Notes: generated from the letters alone by a model not told the origin. A stretch of DNA of 64,000 nt from Bacteroidales bacterium UBA5281 (GCA_002410555.1 DHSR01000047.1:1-64000), one strand, 5' to 3'; counted from the first letter of the stretch, positions 1-9,819 are shown. Numbers and translations are program-made.

Positions 1-90
1 CAAAGACCAAAAGACCAAAGAACTTCGAGCTATGAACGCATACTTCTAACAAAAAGCATTACTAAATCTTCACTTAATACATCATATGCA

Positions 91-120
91 TTGTTTCCAT
101 CTGCATTAACCGTATCTTTG
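91..120 (+). promoter_or_regulatory. Bacteroidota-type promoter
   Basis: TTG (91-93), 19-bp spacer, TATCTTTG (113-120) match the Bacteroidota housekeeping consensus TTG-N19-TAnnTTTG. Transcription would begin near 127 and give a leader of about 105 nt before the secreted-protein gene starting at 234. Seen directly; promoter activity is inferred. Confidence 0.7.
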
Positions 121-233
121 CAGTGGGATTCCATAATTATACATTTTTTGTTTGTTACCGAACTTAGATCGGCTGATTGTTTATTTTTGGAAAACCTACC
201 TTCCGAATTGTTTCATTTAATTCCATACTAATT

Positions 234-2666
234 ATGAAAAAACTTTTTACACTTTTATTTCTCTTTACTGCTTTGCTGGTCAAAGCGCAATACACTACTC
301 CCGGTACTGGGGTTAACTGGAGCCTTGATGATTTGGTAACCAACTCCGAAGGCACCGTTATCTGGAATAGCGATCATTACGAAATTACCAATACGCTCAC
401 CATTTCGCCTCAGGATGCCATAAATATTCTTGGGGATGTTACTGTGCTATTTCACCAACTGGCCGGCATCGTTTCAGAAGGAACTCTTCTTATTGATGCT
501 CCTGTACAATCTATATTTACTGCTCAGGACACCACATTGACTGCTGATCGATGGAGAGGGTTTAAATTGATTGATGGTCACGTGACACACATCAAAAATG
601 CTACTTTCTCTTTTGGAGGAGGACTTAGGGTGCAAACCGGCACCTTTAGTATTGAAGGAAGCACCTTTTACAAGAATTTCTACAAGTCAGGTTCATCCGC
701 TGGCTCCTATTCTTCTGCTGCAGCCCTCGATATCTCAGGTTATGCATCAGTAACCAATTGCAGCTTTATTCTCAACCAAAGGGGTGCCATTGCCTCGGGT
801 TCGAATGTCGCATGTGCAGCCAATATTCGCAATAATTATATGTTTGGAAATACCACTGAAAATTCCAATCGCCCACAAATTAATATGGGCCCTTCAGGGG
901 AAAATGACACTACTTTTATCATTGGAAATACCATTATTGGCAATGGTAGTACCAATTCAGGTGGAATCGCTTATTCTTCTCTGCTGGGCATGTCCGGTAA
1001 CGTGGTTATTGATTCCAATTTAGTTGATCTTAACCGTTATGGCATTACCCTTACGGGAAGTCCGATAAACAGTGCCATCCGTTACAATACAGTGACCAAC
1101 AATAACATACAGAATAATCCTGCCCTGGGTGGCAGTGGCCTGAATTTCACAGCCTCCTCTGCCTCCTCCAATCAGCAGGTAGTGGTAACCGGAAATACCA
1201 TTACCGGCAACCTGTGGGGCATCACCATCATCGGTTATCCCCAGGTAAATATGGGCGATTCATCAGCCGCTACTTTTAACCCCGGTGGCAATGTTTTTGC
1301 TGACAATGGCAATGATGATATTGAGTTCTGTGATTTGTACAACAATGGCCCTGTGAATCAAATGGCCATGTACAATTGCTGGGGAGTAGCCACCCAGGAT
1401 TCGGCCAGTATCGAAGGCGTGGTCGTCCATGTGGTGGATGATGAAACCCTGGGAAGGGTTAATTTTATGCCTTCATGTGCCTACGAAACTACATTTGTGG
1501 TTCAAAATGAGACCGGTAATTTACTCTCAGGTGTTGAAATAGCCATAGCAGACCTGGATGAGTCACTGTTTACGGATTCGGAAGGACAGGCATGGGAAAT
1601 GCTTCCTCCGGGTGGATATACTTTTACCGCATCACTGGAAGGCTACAATGTGTATGAGGGCAGCTTTACAGTTATTCCTGGTGTAAATACAGTAAACATC
1701 ACCATGAGTGAAATCATGTACCTGCTTACGTTCTATGTATATGATCAGGCTCAGGCTCCTGTTGCTGATGCCCAAATTGAGGTGGCTGCACAAACCCTGT
1801 TTACCGATGCTGGCGGATTGGCTTCGCTTGAACTGGGCAACGGGGAATATCCGTACGAAGTCTTAAAAGAAGGCTATTATAATGCCAATGGAACAGCTAT
1901 GATTGCCAATGGCAATTCAGAAGTGGGTGTGGAACTGATTTCGCTTACTTCGCCTACATGGCTGCTTACCTTTACAGTTACTGATCCGGGAGCGACCCCT
2001 TTGGAAGGCGTGAGCATTGCCATCGAGGGACAGACTACCCCGCTGATTACCAACAATCAGGGTATAGCCGAAATTGAACTGCCTGATGGAATCTATACCT
2101 ATACTGCTTCTCTGGAAGGATATATTTCTGCCGGCGGCAACGCACAAATTAACGGTTCAGATACTTCCGTAAGCATAGAACTGCAGCCTGAAGCCCCAAC
2201 CCTTTATATGGTAACTTTTATCGTGGACTCAAATACGGGCATAGTGGGTGGTGCTGAAATCATCATCAATGGCGATACCTTAACAACCAATGAGGAAGGC
2301 ATAGCCACCATAGAACTTGCTGATGGCGAATATCCATACATTGCTACGGCTATTGATTATAGTGTAGAAGAAGGGGTAGTCGTTGTTGATGGCGCAGATG
2401 TGGAAGTACAGATATTCCTTTATACCGGAGTAAACAATGCACTGGCAGCAGTCCTAAAGGTTTATCCCAACCCGGTAACCGATCGCTTGTTCCTGGAAGG
2501 TGCCCCCATAGATGCAGCCGAAGTCTATTCCACAACCGGAAAACTACTGCTTCGCTTTGAGCAGGTGAATGGTTCTATTGATTTGCGTAATCTGGAGCAG
2601 GGAATGTACCTGATCCGGATGAAATCTCAGGGCCTGGTAACTACCCTGAGGGTGGTGAAGAAATAG
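234..2666 (+). CDS. T9SS cargo with beta-helix-like body and four carboxypeptidase-regulatory-like repeats
   Basis: Secreted 810-residue protein. The start at 234 is chosen over an in-frame ATG at 177 because it begins directly with a signal peptide (MKKLFTLLFLF...KAQ). Residues about 60-400 are rich in N/G/I turns typical of right-handed parallel beta-helices (IGNTIIGNG, VVIDSNLVDLN). Four repeats of about 80 residues begin near residues 417, 496, 576 and 658, each opening with an aromatic-x-x-T-F strand and containing a D-G-x-Y-x-Y turn, as in carboxypeptidase-regulatory-like/PEGA-type surface domains. The end, from YPNP at about residue 744 to GMYLIRM...VVKK, is a type A T9SS sorting domain, so export across the outer membrane and surface attachment or release is expected. 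It is monocistronic: promoter at 91-120, terminator at 2685-2718. The ligand is unknown. Confidence 0.85.
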   Translation: MKKLFTLLFLFTALLVKAQYTTPGTGVNWSLDDLVTNSEGTVIWNSDHYEITNTLTISPQDAINILGDVTVLFHQLAGIVSEGTLLIDAPVQSIFTAQDTTLTADRWRGFKLIDGHVTHIKNATFSFGGGLRVQTGTFSIEGSTFYKNFYKSGSSAGSYSSAAALDISGYASVTNCSFILNQRGAIASGSNVACAANIRNNYMFGNTTENSNRPQINMGPSGENDTTFIIGNTIIGNGSTNSGGIAYSSLLGMSGNVVIDSNLVDLNRYGITLTGSPINSAIRYNTVTNNNIQNNPALGGSGLNFTASSASSNQQVVVTGNTITGNLWGITIIGYPQVNMGDSSAATFNPGGNVFADNGNDDIEFCDLYNNGPVNQMAMYNCWGVATQDSASIEGVVVHVVDDETLGRVNFMPSCAYETTFVVQNETGNLLSGVEIAIADLDESLFTDSEGQAWEMLPPGGYTFTASLEGYNVYEGSFTVIPGVNTVNITMSEIMYLLTFYVYDQAQAPVADAQIEVAAQTLFTDAGGLASLELGNGEYPYEVLKEGYYNANGTAMIANGNSEVGVELISLTSPTWLLTFTVTDPGATPLEGVSIAIEGQTTPLITNNQGIAEIELPDGIYTYTASLEGYISAGGNAQINGSDTSVSIELQPEAPTLYMVTFIVDSNTGIVGGAEIIINGDTLTTNEEGIATIELADGEYPYIATAIDYSVEEGVVVVDGADVEVQIFLYTGVNNALAAVLKVYPNPVTDRLFLEGAPIDAAEVYSTTGKLLLRFEQVNGSIDLRNLEQGMYLIRMKSQGLVTTLRVVKK

Positions 2667-2684
2667 GAAAGTATTATTAATTTG

Positions 2685-2718
2685 AAAAAAAGCGGAAAGG
2701 GAAACTTTTCCGCTTTTT
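2685..2718. terminator. Rho-independent terminator, probably bidirectional
   Basis: Stem AAAAAGCGGAAA / TTTCCGCTTTTT with a short loop sits 18 nt after the stop of the upstream gene. A-rich left and T-rich right flanks let it work for the forward gene and for the convergent gene ending at 2809. Confidence 0.85.
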
Positions 2719-2808
2719 GATTTACCAGAAATAAAGCAGGATGCTGCAGCCCCAACATAAACATTTTTGAATTTGAATTTTTTGATTCGGCCCTGACAGG
2801 AGCATTGG

Positions 2809-4395
2809 CTACCTGATGCTGACTATGGTTGAAACTGCCCGGTAATTGCCGGAAGAGACAATAACATGGTAAATTCCTGACTTATGATAATGCTCCATAC
2901 GCCAGATTAATTTATTTGAACTAATTCCACGAACATTCAGCACTTCCTTTCCCCAAAAATCAATAATTCTAATGTTGAATGGATCATTCATTGTTTCAGG
3001 GAAAGTAAATAGTATATCTTCATTAAAAGGGTTGGGATAGCATTCGAAAGAAAAGTCAAGCGAAGGACTGTTAACTCCGGTAATTCCTGCCAGACTTTCG
3101 TAGACCCCAATATCAATCCGGGTGCCGGTTAGCCGTGGGTTACCGGCCAGGTCATTAACGGGTAACATCATGCCGGTAGTGTCGGGGTTCCCGGCGTTAA
3201 TGCAGGGTGAATCATTATTCAGGGAATAGGGATGGGGGTGTAAACCGCTAAATCCGGGGATAGTGTCTATATTGTTTAAATAGGGTGAAACAAATCCGAT
3301 TCCTCCGGTGCCTCCGAATGCCGCGGGGCCACCCTCCACATTGCAAAAATAAAACTCCGGGGCAGAGGAAACGTCCCAGATGTAAACCTGTGTTCCCGAA
3401 AATGCATGGTTACCGTAGATGATATTGTTAATCAGCACAGGTGCGGCGCTGTCGTTGCAATAGACTCCGCCACCATAAGAGTCAGAGGAGTTTTCGGTAA
3501 TTGTATTGTTAATGCACAGGGGATTGGCCCTGTTGAATGAAATGGCGCCACCAAAGTAAACAGCGGTATTCCCGGTAAAGAGATTCCCTGCAACCGGACG
3601 CACCGGCGTTGACCTGAGGTAACCGAGTGCGCCTCCAAGACCACTTGAATTGTCCTTAAAAACAGATGATTGCAGGAGTACATCAGCATACTCCAGAGCC
3701 ACCGCACCACCAATTCCGGTAGAACTGTTCTGGATGAAACTGCACCTCAGAATGTCAGCCACTGAATTTCGAAGGCAGACAGCCCCACCATACCCGGAAA
3801 GAGGCACAGGCGAACCGCAGAAATTGCCAATAAAGTTACAGTCCTTCATCAGAATATTGCACGAGTCGGCAAAAACAGCCCCACCCCATACATATGCCTG
3901 GTTGTTGATAAAATCACAATCAGAGAACCTTATCCGGTCAAATTGCCTGATGTTAAATGCTCCACCCATTTTTGCCAAAGAATCGCCAATAGCCTTACCA
4001 TAGCTGAATATGCAATGGCTGAACAGAGAAGAGTCTGCCCATGGATTCGTATTTCTAAAATTGAATCCGTCCCATCCTCCCCGACCATTTTCCGGATTAC
4101 TGAATCCGGCAGTATCAGAAACCGTGAATTCAATTGAATTCCCCTCAATTCCCAGCGCCAGAACAGTTCCGGCGACATCAAAACCATAAAAGCCTGTTGC
4201 AATAATTCTGCTTCCCGGTAAAAAAGTGAGTGTTCCGTTTTGAGGAATGGTAACATCCCCAGCTAAAAAAATGGTATCAGCTTCAAGTGTACCTGTCTGT
4301 TCTCCCTGAATGTATATGGTTTGGCTCATTGCAAAACCGGCGAACCAACTTTTCAAGAGGCAGGTAAACAGCAGACTTAAAATTAATCTTTTCAT
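2809..4395 (-). CDS. Secreted beta-helix protein with T9SS sorting domain
   Basis: A 528-residue secreted protein. The ATG at 4395 is preferred to the in-frame TTG one codon upstream (4398). A signal peptide covers about residues 1-25 (ends near FAMSQ). The body has many short parallel beta-helix coils of the form CxFxxNxAxxxGGAV, as in polymorphic-outer-membrane-protein and pectate-lyase-like folds. Then comes an SPCINAGNPDT...DIGVYES segment, the characteristic end of the 'choice-of-anchor Q' beta-helix family. The C-terminus (CYPNPFNEDILFTFPE...SGIYHVIV) is a T9SS sorting domain. It converges on the gene ending at 2666. No catalytic motif was recognised; an adhesin or polysaccharide-binding role is possible but is inference. 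Confidence 0.82.
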   Translation of the reverse strand: MKRLILSLLFTCLLKSWFAGFAMSQTIYIQGEQTGTLEADTIFLAGDVTIPQNGTLTFLPGSRIIATGFYGFDVAGTVLALGIEGNSIEFTVSDTAGFSNPENGRGGWDGFNFRNTNPWADSSLFSHCIFSYGKAIGDSLAKMGGAFNIRQFDRIRFSDCDFINNQAYVWGGAVFADSCNILMKDCNFIGNFCGSPVPLSGYGGAVCLRNSVADILRCSFIQNSSTGIGGAVALEYADVLLQSSVFKDNSSGLGGALGYLRSTPVRPVAGNLFTGNTAVYFGGAISFNRANPLCINNTITENSSDSYGGGVYCNDSAAPVLINNIIYGNHAFSGTQVYIWDVSSAPEFYFCNVEGGPAAFGGTGGIGFVSPYLNNIDTIPGFSGLHPHPYSLNNDSPCINAGNPDTTGMMLPVNDLAGNPRLTGTRIDIGVYESLAGITGVNSPSLDFSFECYPNPFNEDILFTFPETMNDPFNIRIIDFWGKEVLNVRGISSNKLIWRMEHYHKSGIYHVIVSSGNYRAVSTIVSIR

Positions 4396-4791
4396 CAACG
4401 CAGGTTATCAGGAAATATACGGTTGAGCATGCAAAGATCATTTATTATTCCCGAAAACAGAGATATAATCCTGGTTTTGTTGGGGTACATGGAAAGGAAA
4501 AAGGCTTTTTGAGCGATAACAGGGTCTGTCGAATTTATTTCCTGGGTATAATGGCAGTGTTTTAGCCTTGTCGGCTATCCATTAAAAATATATGGCGCGG
4601 GAGAATTGAATGCAAAATCCGGTGACTAATACCTTTAAGCCGCCCGGGCTGATACGTACATGGGCATGATTTTGAAGGATAAGTGCCGAAAAACTTCCCT
4701 TGCTATAAAAATTATTTAATGGCTATATTCCCCTGGTTAATTGCAGGACCTGCCATTTCTCCTGAGACATTTATTGTCAGGGTTATTAATT
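4396..4791. other. Intergenic region, no gene seen
   Basis: Both neighbours are on the minus strand, so this holds the 5' region of the 2809-4395 gene and the 3' end of the broken kinase. A near-match to the -7 element (GATCTTTG read on the minus strand, 4432-4439) lies 37 bp before the ATG but lacks a matching TTG. No RNA gene or clear terminator was recognised. Confidence 0.4.
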
Positions 4792-6594
4792 TCAGCTGAC
4801 TTGTTTTAAAGGTAAGGTGAAATAAAAAGTAGAACCTACCTCCTCTTTGCTTTCTAACCAGAGTTTCCCTCCCAGCATCTCCACATAGGCTTTTGAGATG
4901 GACAAACCCAGACCTGCGCCTTGTCGCGCCTGTGTATCAGCAATATCGGCCTGAATAAAACGATCAAATATGGCATATTGCCGGTGTACGGGGATGCCTA
5001 TACCTGTATCTTTCACGTAAAATTCAATGAAATTGTCTTTTATATTGTAACCGAAATCAATTGACCCGGCATCGGTGAATTTAATGGCGTTTTTAATAAG
5101 ATTGGTTAATACGGCATACAATTTTTCACTGTCGGTATCAAGCAGGGAGGTTTCTTTTGGAAGGGCTTTTGCGTAAGAGAACTTTAACCCTTTAGCCTCC
5201 AATTCATATTTAAATAAATTATATTGATAGTCTATGATTTCATTGATGTTTACTGTGGATTTTTTTATTTTCATCAATCCGGCTTCAATCTTGGAAAGAT
5301 CAATAACATCATTGATGGTATTAAGCAAACGAAACCCACTCTGTTCAATAATATCAACGTATTCTTTTTGCGAAGCAGCAGACAGATTTGGTTCTTTAAG
5401 CAAATCGGCAAACCCAAGAATACCATTCATGGGTGTACGAATTTCGTGGCTCATATTGGCAAGAAATGCCGACTTAAGACGGTCACTCTCTTCTGCTTTT
5501 TCTTTTGCTTGAATTAACTCTATTTCTAAAAGCTTGTGTTTGGTGGTGTCGGTTCCAATACATGAAGCACCTACCACCTTACCTTTCTTAATAATTGGAT
5601 TAAATGTAATTTGAAAGTAACGCAGGCTGCCATTACTCTAAAAGGCTTCCTCAATGGTGAATTGTTCATTGTTCAAAGCTTTATCGTAATGCGTTTTCCA
5701 TTTTATCTTTTCTTCTGCTGCCATAAAATCTATAAGATTAAATCCCGGTTTGGGATTTATCTCAAAAGCCTCATAGATTAATGACTGACATTTTTTGTTT
5801 AGGTATAAAATTTCATATTTCCGGTTAAAGGCCCAGATACTGTTTTGAGTACCCTCAATTATGGCTGTAATATTTGCACTGTGTGTTTCGGCCAGTTCCT
5901 TTGCTATTAAAAACTCTAATGTACGCTCGCTGACTATTTTTTCAAGATTGTTATTTATGTCGGTCACGATCAATCTTTCCTGATCAAGTTTATGGTTCAG
6001 AACGAAACTTCGTCGGTTGTAAAATTCGATGTTATAGGCGCCCATCATGCCGATAATATTGGCACTGATAAAAAAGAAATTATTGGTAATAAGCGTAATA
6101 TCCGGAGCCGGAACAAAATATACTGCTCCAATATTATAAATTATCAATACGGTCCATCCGCCGATAGTTGCCAGGAAAAAGCGAAGTTTTATGAGAAAAT
6201 ACCCTGCTGCAAGAACCAGCAACATGCCAGCATTATAACTATAATTTTCAGGTATCAGTAAGGTCATAAAACTGATACCAGCTCCACCAACAATAAAAGC
6301 GATTAAGAGTAAGGATTGCCATATTTTATAAAACAACCGGGTATAGGACATTACCAGCACGAATGTTAAGAGCGGTACAACAACTCCAAACCGGATAATA
6401 TGAAGTAATCGGGCATGTTCAGGAAATAAACGCGCATCAAGATAACCAAAGATGCTATAAAGAGATATAATCAATACAAAAGCAAGCCTGAATTGAAACA
6501 GCGAGTCAATAAAATATTTTTCTCTGAACATTGCCTCTAACTTTCCGGGAAGATTCAGTGTCAGTTTATCATAGGCTATTTTCCAGGAGCGCAT
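4792..6594 (-). pseudogene. Membrane PAS-histidine kinase interrupted by an in-frame TAG codon
   Basis: One continuous frame of 600 codons, broken only by TAG at 5638-5640. The first part (318 residues, ATG at 6594) has several hydrophobic segments between about residues 30 and 205, a coiled coil (IVTDINNNLEKIVSERTLEF), and a PAS domain that is cut in its C-terminal half. After the stop the same frame continues with the missing PAS strands (SNGSLRYFQITFNPI) and a full kinase: HisKA box with SHEIRTPMNG (His at about readthrough residue 383), N box NLIKNAIKFTD, G1 DTGIGIP and G2 GAGLGLSIS. A GTG at 5577 could restart a soluble 261-residue kinase lacking a sensor. The stop falls inside the PAS fold, so the product is probably inactive unless the TAG is suppressed, restarted past, or a sequencing error. 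Single-base changes would give Gln or Tyr. No response regulator adjoins. Confidence 0.85.
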
Positions 6595-7001
6595 TGTAAT
6601 TGTTTAAGACTTGTAAATAAGATGGTGAAGCTTGATAAAAAATCATTTCTAAAGATAAAAAGATACATAAACTTAAGGTGTTCATTGAATTACCTATTTA
6701 AAGCATGTACCATTTTTACTTTACTGCATTGGTATTTATGGTCTTTATGAGAAATTGTAATCCTTACTTACGATTTATGAACTACAATAAAACCAGAATC
6801 AGTTTCAAATAAAAGAGTATCCCCCAACAAACTCAATAGAATGAGCTATTTTTATTGGCACATATTCAATAAGACAAAAGCAGGAAGTCAGTTCTCAAAA
6901 GTGACCCATTTTTATTATGGAATAGCACCCATACCTTGTTTTCTATTGTTGGGTTGCATTGTGGAAACAACTGTTTTTTTTACTACCGGTTATGGCATAT
7001 G
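6595..7001. other. Intergenic region, no gene supported
   Basis: Upstream region of the broken kinase (reading left) and 3' flank of the 7002-8618 gene. It is AT-rich. Only a weak -7-like element (TATCTTTA on the minus strand, 6650-6657) without a proper -33 is visible. A small forward open frame beginning at 6841 runs into the opposite gene and has no signal, motif or promoter. Confidence 0.4.
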
Positions 7002-8618
7002 TCAGGGTGTAATTTTGCCGATGAACCGGGCCGCATTGTTATCTACGACAGTAAAATCGGCTACATCAACGATACCATCACCATTAATGTCTTCTGAAAG
7101 ATAACCAATGGCGAAGTTGGAGGAACGATTATCAAGGTTAGTGAAATCAGAGGTGTCCACAGCGCCATCCTGGTTTATATCGCCGGAGTATAGCAAATAA
7201 TGTTCATCCTGTAGGAGAAGCTGATTACCATATACTTTTGTAGGATGATTGAAGGAATAGTTCACCGTAGACGATGAGAATGAAACGGGTTGTGCGGTGG
7301 TTATTTCAATGGAATTGCGGTGCTTGATGGTGAGGTAATAACTATCGGTGAGTCCGTTTGGAATATTTACTGATGTACTCCCATCCAGACTGAGCTGAAT
7401 TTGCGAGGCCTCAAATTCAATCTGATTATAATTGTTTTTATTGCGCAATTGAATCACAATCACATCAGCAACCGAGCTGCCGAATTTATAACCATTTTCA
7501 TCCAGGCAGGCACGCATTTGTCCATTACCAACATATAAACCTTCAATCAATAATGAATGAATGTTTAATACTTTATCTGATGGGCCCTCCTGGGTTAAAG
7601 TAACCACCACAGGTTCTGTACCTGAAGCCATGGTGGTTATATGCACTACCCTGGTTTGGGTCGTGTTTGCTCCAAAAACGGCAGTCATGGTAGCGTTACC
7701 ACTGGCTTGTGGGGTTACCGAACACCAGGGTTGATCACTGCTTGCCACCCAATTGGTATTTGAGGTTACCTGATAATCAAAATGTTCAATATTAGAAGGC
7801 ACAGTTTGCTGTTGGGGGCTTACTTCAAGGATAGGGCCACCCTGCTCATAGATAATCGCTGCATCAAAAATCTCATTTACAAACTGTGGAGCTATAAGTG
7901 CAGTGGCTGCAGCATTGGGATGGTTGTCGGTGGGACTTACACAGAGTGAAACGGGTGCAAATCCATTGGCATCAGCTATTTTGCGGAAATAATCAAAAAC
8001 ATAGACATTGGGCGGGAAGCTCCCAAATTGGGGGTCAAGCCCCATGGCCAGTGTGTCTTTTGCCCAGGTGCAGAATTCTTTGGCCCGGAAAGCCGCAGTG
8101 GCATTGGTGCTGGCGGCGCCCAGAGGTGCATTGGTCCAGATTACAAAATAGTTTTGCGGTCGCTGGCGCATCTCATTTACAATGTTGCGCCAGTGCCATT
8201 TGTAGTTATAGATGGTTTTGGCCTTTGGGGTAGCAGTATCAGAGGGTTGCCCAATACCGGTTATGGCTGAGGAGGGAAAGCAGGATTTAATAACTACAAT
8301 GCGGTTATTATCCAGAATTGGCTGAATGTTGGCATTAGGATCAGCGTTTTTAAATATACGGTGCCAGCGTTCCCATTCATTTTCCCACGGATTTAACGGC
8401 CAGCCCTGCTCTGCCATGCTTACCGCATTGCTGCCGGTATAGCCATGGGCTGCATTATATTGCTGCATCTGGGCGGGAATGCTGGTAGAAGAGCCGTTTG
8501 GACCCCAAATGTTTTGCCCGGTAGAGTGGTGCAGGAATCTGCCGCTTCGAAATGAGGTTTGCGCAGAAACTAAAGTGGGTAAAATAAGCACAAGAGACAG
8601 GTATAGATATCTTTGCAT
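7002..8618 (-). CDS. Secreted SGNH-like protein with BACON and dockerin-type domains
   Basis: A 538-residue secreted protein. The start at 8618 gives the signal peptide MQRYLYLSLVLILPTLVSAQ; 13 extra codons upstream would spoil it. Residues about 25-265 look like an SGNH/GDSL-type hydrolase, but the first block reads FLHHSTGQNIWG (HHS in place of GDS), with WTNAPLG in the middle and SPTDNHPN as a plausible catalytic Asp-His block. Residues about 275-355 form a BACON-type carbohydrate-associated beta domain (WVASSDQPWCSVTP...VVTLTQEG). The C-terminus holds two calcium-binding dockerin type I repeats (DINQDGAVDTSDF and DINGDGIVDVADF) in place of a T9SS domain. A perfect promoter lies at 8744-8773. 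An esterase acting on carbohydrate is a reasonable but unproven guess. Confidence 0.75.
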   Translation of the reverse strand: MQRYLYLSLVLILPTLVSAQTSFRSGRFLHHSTGQNIWGPNGSSTSIPAQMQQYNAAHGYTGSNAVSMAEQGWPLNPWENEWERWHRIFKNADPNANIQPILDNNRIVVIKSCFPSSAITGIGQPSDTATPKAKTIYNYKWHWRNIVNEMRQRPQNYFVIWTNAPLGAASTNATAAFRAKEFCTWAKDTLAMGLDPQFGSFPPNVYVFDYFRKIADANGFAPVSLCVSPTDNHPNAAATALIAPQFVNEIFDAAIIYEQGGPILEVSPQQQTVPSNIEHFDYQVTSNTNWVASSDQPWCSVTPQASGNATMTAVFGANTTQTRVVHITTMASGTEPVVVTLTQEGPSDKVLNIHSLLIEGLYVGNGQMRACLDENGYKFGSSVADVIVIQLRNKNNYNQIEFEASQIQLSLDGSTSVNIPNGLTDSYYLTIKHRNSIEITTAQPVSFSSSTVNYSFNHPTKVYGNQLLLQDEHYLLYSGDINQDGAVDTSDFTNLDNRSSNFAIGYLSEDINGDGIVDVADFTVVDNNAARFIGKITP

Positions 8619-8743
8619 GAGATGTATTTTAAGTGATTTAAAAAACCAGAGAGACAAGCCTTTGCACGAGGATAATTCGCGAAAACAATGAAGTAAATGG
8701 TGTTGAAATTCTCCGCATGGTCGTAAAATGCGGAAAATAAATG

Positions 8744-8773
8744 CAAATATAACTCATTTTAAAAATTTGTCAA
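8744..8773 (-). promoter_or_regulatory. Bacteroidota-type promoter, minus strand
   Basis: Reading the minus strand: TTG (8773-8771), 19-bp spacer, TATATTTG (8751-8744), a perfect consensus match. It would start transcription near 8737, leaving a leader of about 119 nt before the ATG at 8618. Confidence 0.78.
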
Positions 8774-9072
8774 GTGCTAAATGCATCAGAATGTGCTAAT
8801 TATTTGTTAAATTTTGAAATTTACCCCCCTTTTATTAGATAATAATGGGAATTATTGATCCGGGAATTTTTATTTTATAAATCCGGCACTTTTTAAGTAA
8901 TGAAATTGGCCCGTTCCCCGATTCTAATGATTCAAATGTAATTTATCAGTTTTCGCCTGCGAATCTAATGTTTGTTTGCTGCATGAAGATAAATCTAAAA
9001 ATTTTACACATCATATGGTCTTGTTTTACATGCTCTTAGAGCTTAATGTTCATAATTAATTAATAAAAAGCA

Positions 9073-9102
9073 TTGACTTTCTGCATATTTTCAGTATATT
9101 TG
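9073..9102 (+). promoter_or_regulatory. Bacteroidota-type promoter
   Basis: TTG (9073-9075), 19-bp spacer, TATATTTG (9095-9102): a perfect consensus match. Transcription would start near 9107 and serve the hydrolase/lipoprotein pair beginning at 9154. Confidence 0.78.
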
Positions 9103-9153
9103 TTAAACATAAGATGACATGACCGATGTATTTCGGTTGGCAAATTAAGGCAT

Positions 9154-9795
9154 TTGTATAGCAGACTCCTGATACCGACAATTCTTATGATGACATTTAC
9201 TGTCGTCCTGTTGCTGGTGCATGCTCTTGCGAACAATAGAGCGTCTCCCCTGGTTCAGCACGTTTATAATCCCCTTGACTATCCGCTATCTGAAGGTGAT
9301 ATTGTTTTTAGAAAAGGACAAAGTCTGGTCAGTAACCTGGTATTACTCAATGACCGTTCCACCGATTTTTCTCATGTGGGTATAGTTTGTAAACTTAATG
9401 GAGAAAGTCACATCATACATGCTGTACCCGGAGAACCAGACGCTGAAGGCAAGCAAGTGATAAAATGCGACAGCCCTGAAGAGTTTTTTAACCCTCATAA
9501 AGCTCAAAAATTCGCAATTGCCAGATTAAAACTTGCTTCAGAAACATTGAGACATAAGGCTGCAACAACTGCCATTGAATATTTCAGACAAAAACTTCCT
9601 TTTGATGGTGCCCTGGACTTTAAAACTGATGACAAACTCTATTGCACCGAGTTGGTGTGGAAGGCCTGGCTCAAGGCAGGCATCAATATAACCCAAAATC
9701 AATTTCAACCGCTTAAATTTAACGTAGTGAATGATAGTATCATTTTACCGGGTCATATCTTTCACAGCCCTTTAGTTACGCAAATTTACCCTTAA
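9154..9795 (+). CDS. Permuted NlpC/P60-like (YiiX/YebB-type) cysteine hydrolase
   Basis: A 213-residue protein with an N-terminal hydrophobic segment (about residues 5-25), so it is membrane-anchored or exported. Family motifs: SEGDIVFRKGQ at the start of the domain, DFSHVGIV with the likely catalytic His, and LYCTELVWKAW with the likely catalytic Cys. The order His before Cys is that of circularly permuted NlpC/P60 enzymes (DUF830/YiiX), thought to cut amide or ester bonds in peptidoglycan or lipids. The start is uncertain: TTG at 9154 gives an Arg-containing signal anchor; ATG at 9187 or 9190 gives a shorter one without positive charge. An ATG at 9126 is out of frame. It lies 25 nt before the lipoprotein gene and probably shares its promoter. 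Confidence 0.75.
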   Translation: MYSRLLIPTILMMTFTVVLLLVHALANNRASPLVQHVYNPLDYPLSEGDIVFRKGQSLVSNLVLLNDRSTDFSHVGIVCKLNGESHIIHAVPGEPDAEGKQVIKCDSPEEFFNPHKAQKFAIARLKLASETLRHKAATTAIEYFRQKLPFDGALDFKTDDKLYCTELVWKAWLKAGINITQNQFQPLKFNVVNDSIILPGHIFHSPLVTQIYP

Positions 9796-9819
9796 TTATA
9801 AACCTTAAAACAAAAAACG

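Larger units (their letters stand above)
8619..9153. other. Divergent intergenic region with two consensus promoters
   Basis: It lies between the minus-strand dockerin protein gene and the plus-strand hydrolase gene. It contains outward-facing promoters at 8744-8773 (minus) and 9073-9102 (plus). The 300 bp between them is very AT-rich and shows no open frame or RNA gene I can support. Confidence 0.6.

Noticed and set aside
1..30. CAAAGACCAAAAGACCAAAG direct repeat at the window start
   Set aside because: Only two short imperfect units at the edge of the window; cannot be judged without upstream sequence.
3650..4137. Open frames opposite the beta-helix gene
   Set aside because: Antisense shadows of a long gene with a signal peptide and T9SS tail; no independent support.
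6841..7104. Forward 87-codon open frame
   Set aside because: Overlaps the 3' end of the well-supported dockerin protein on the other strand; no promoter, signal peptide or family motif.
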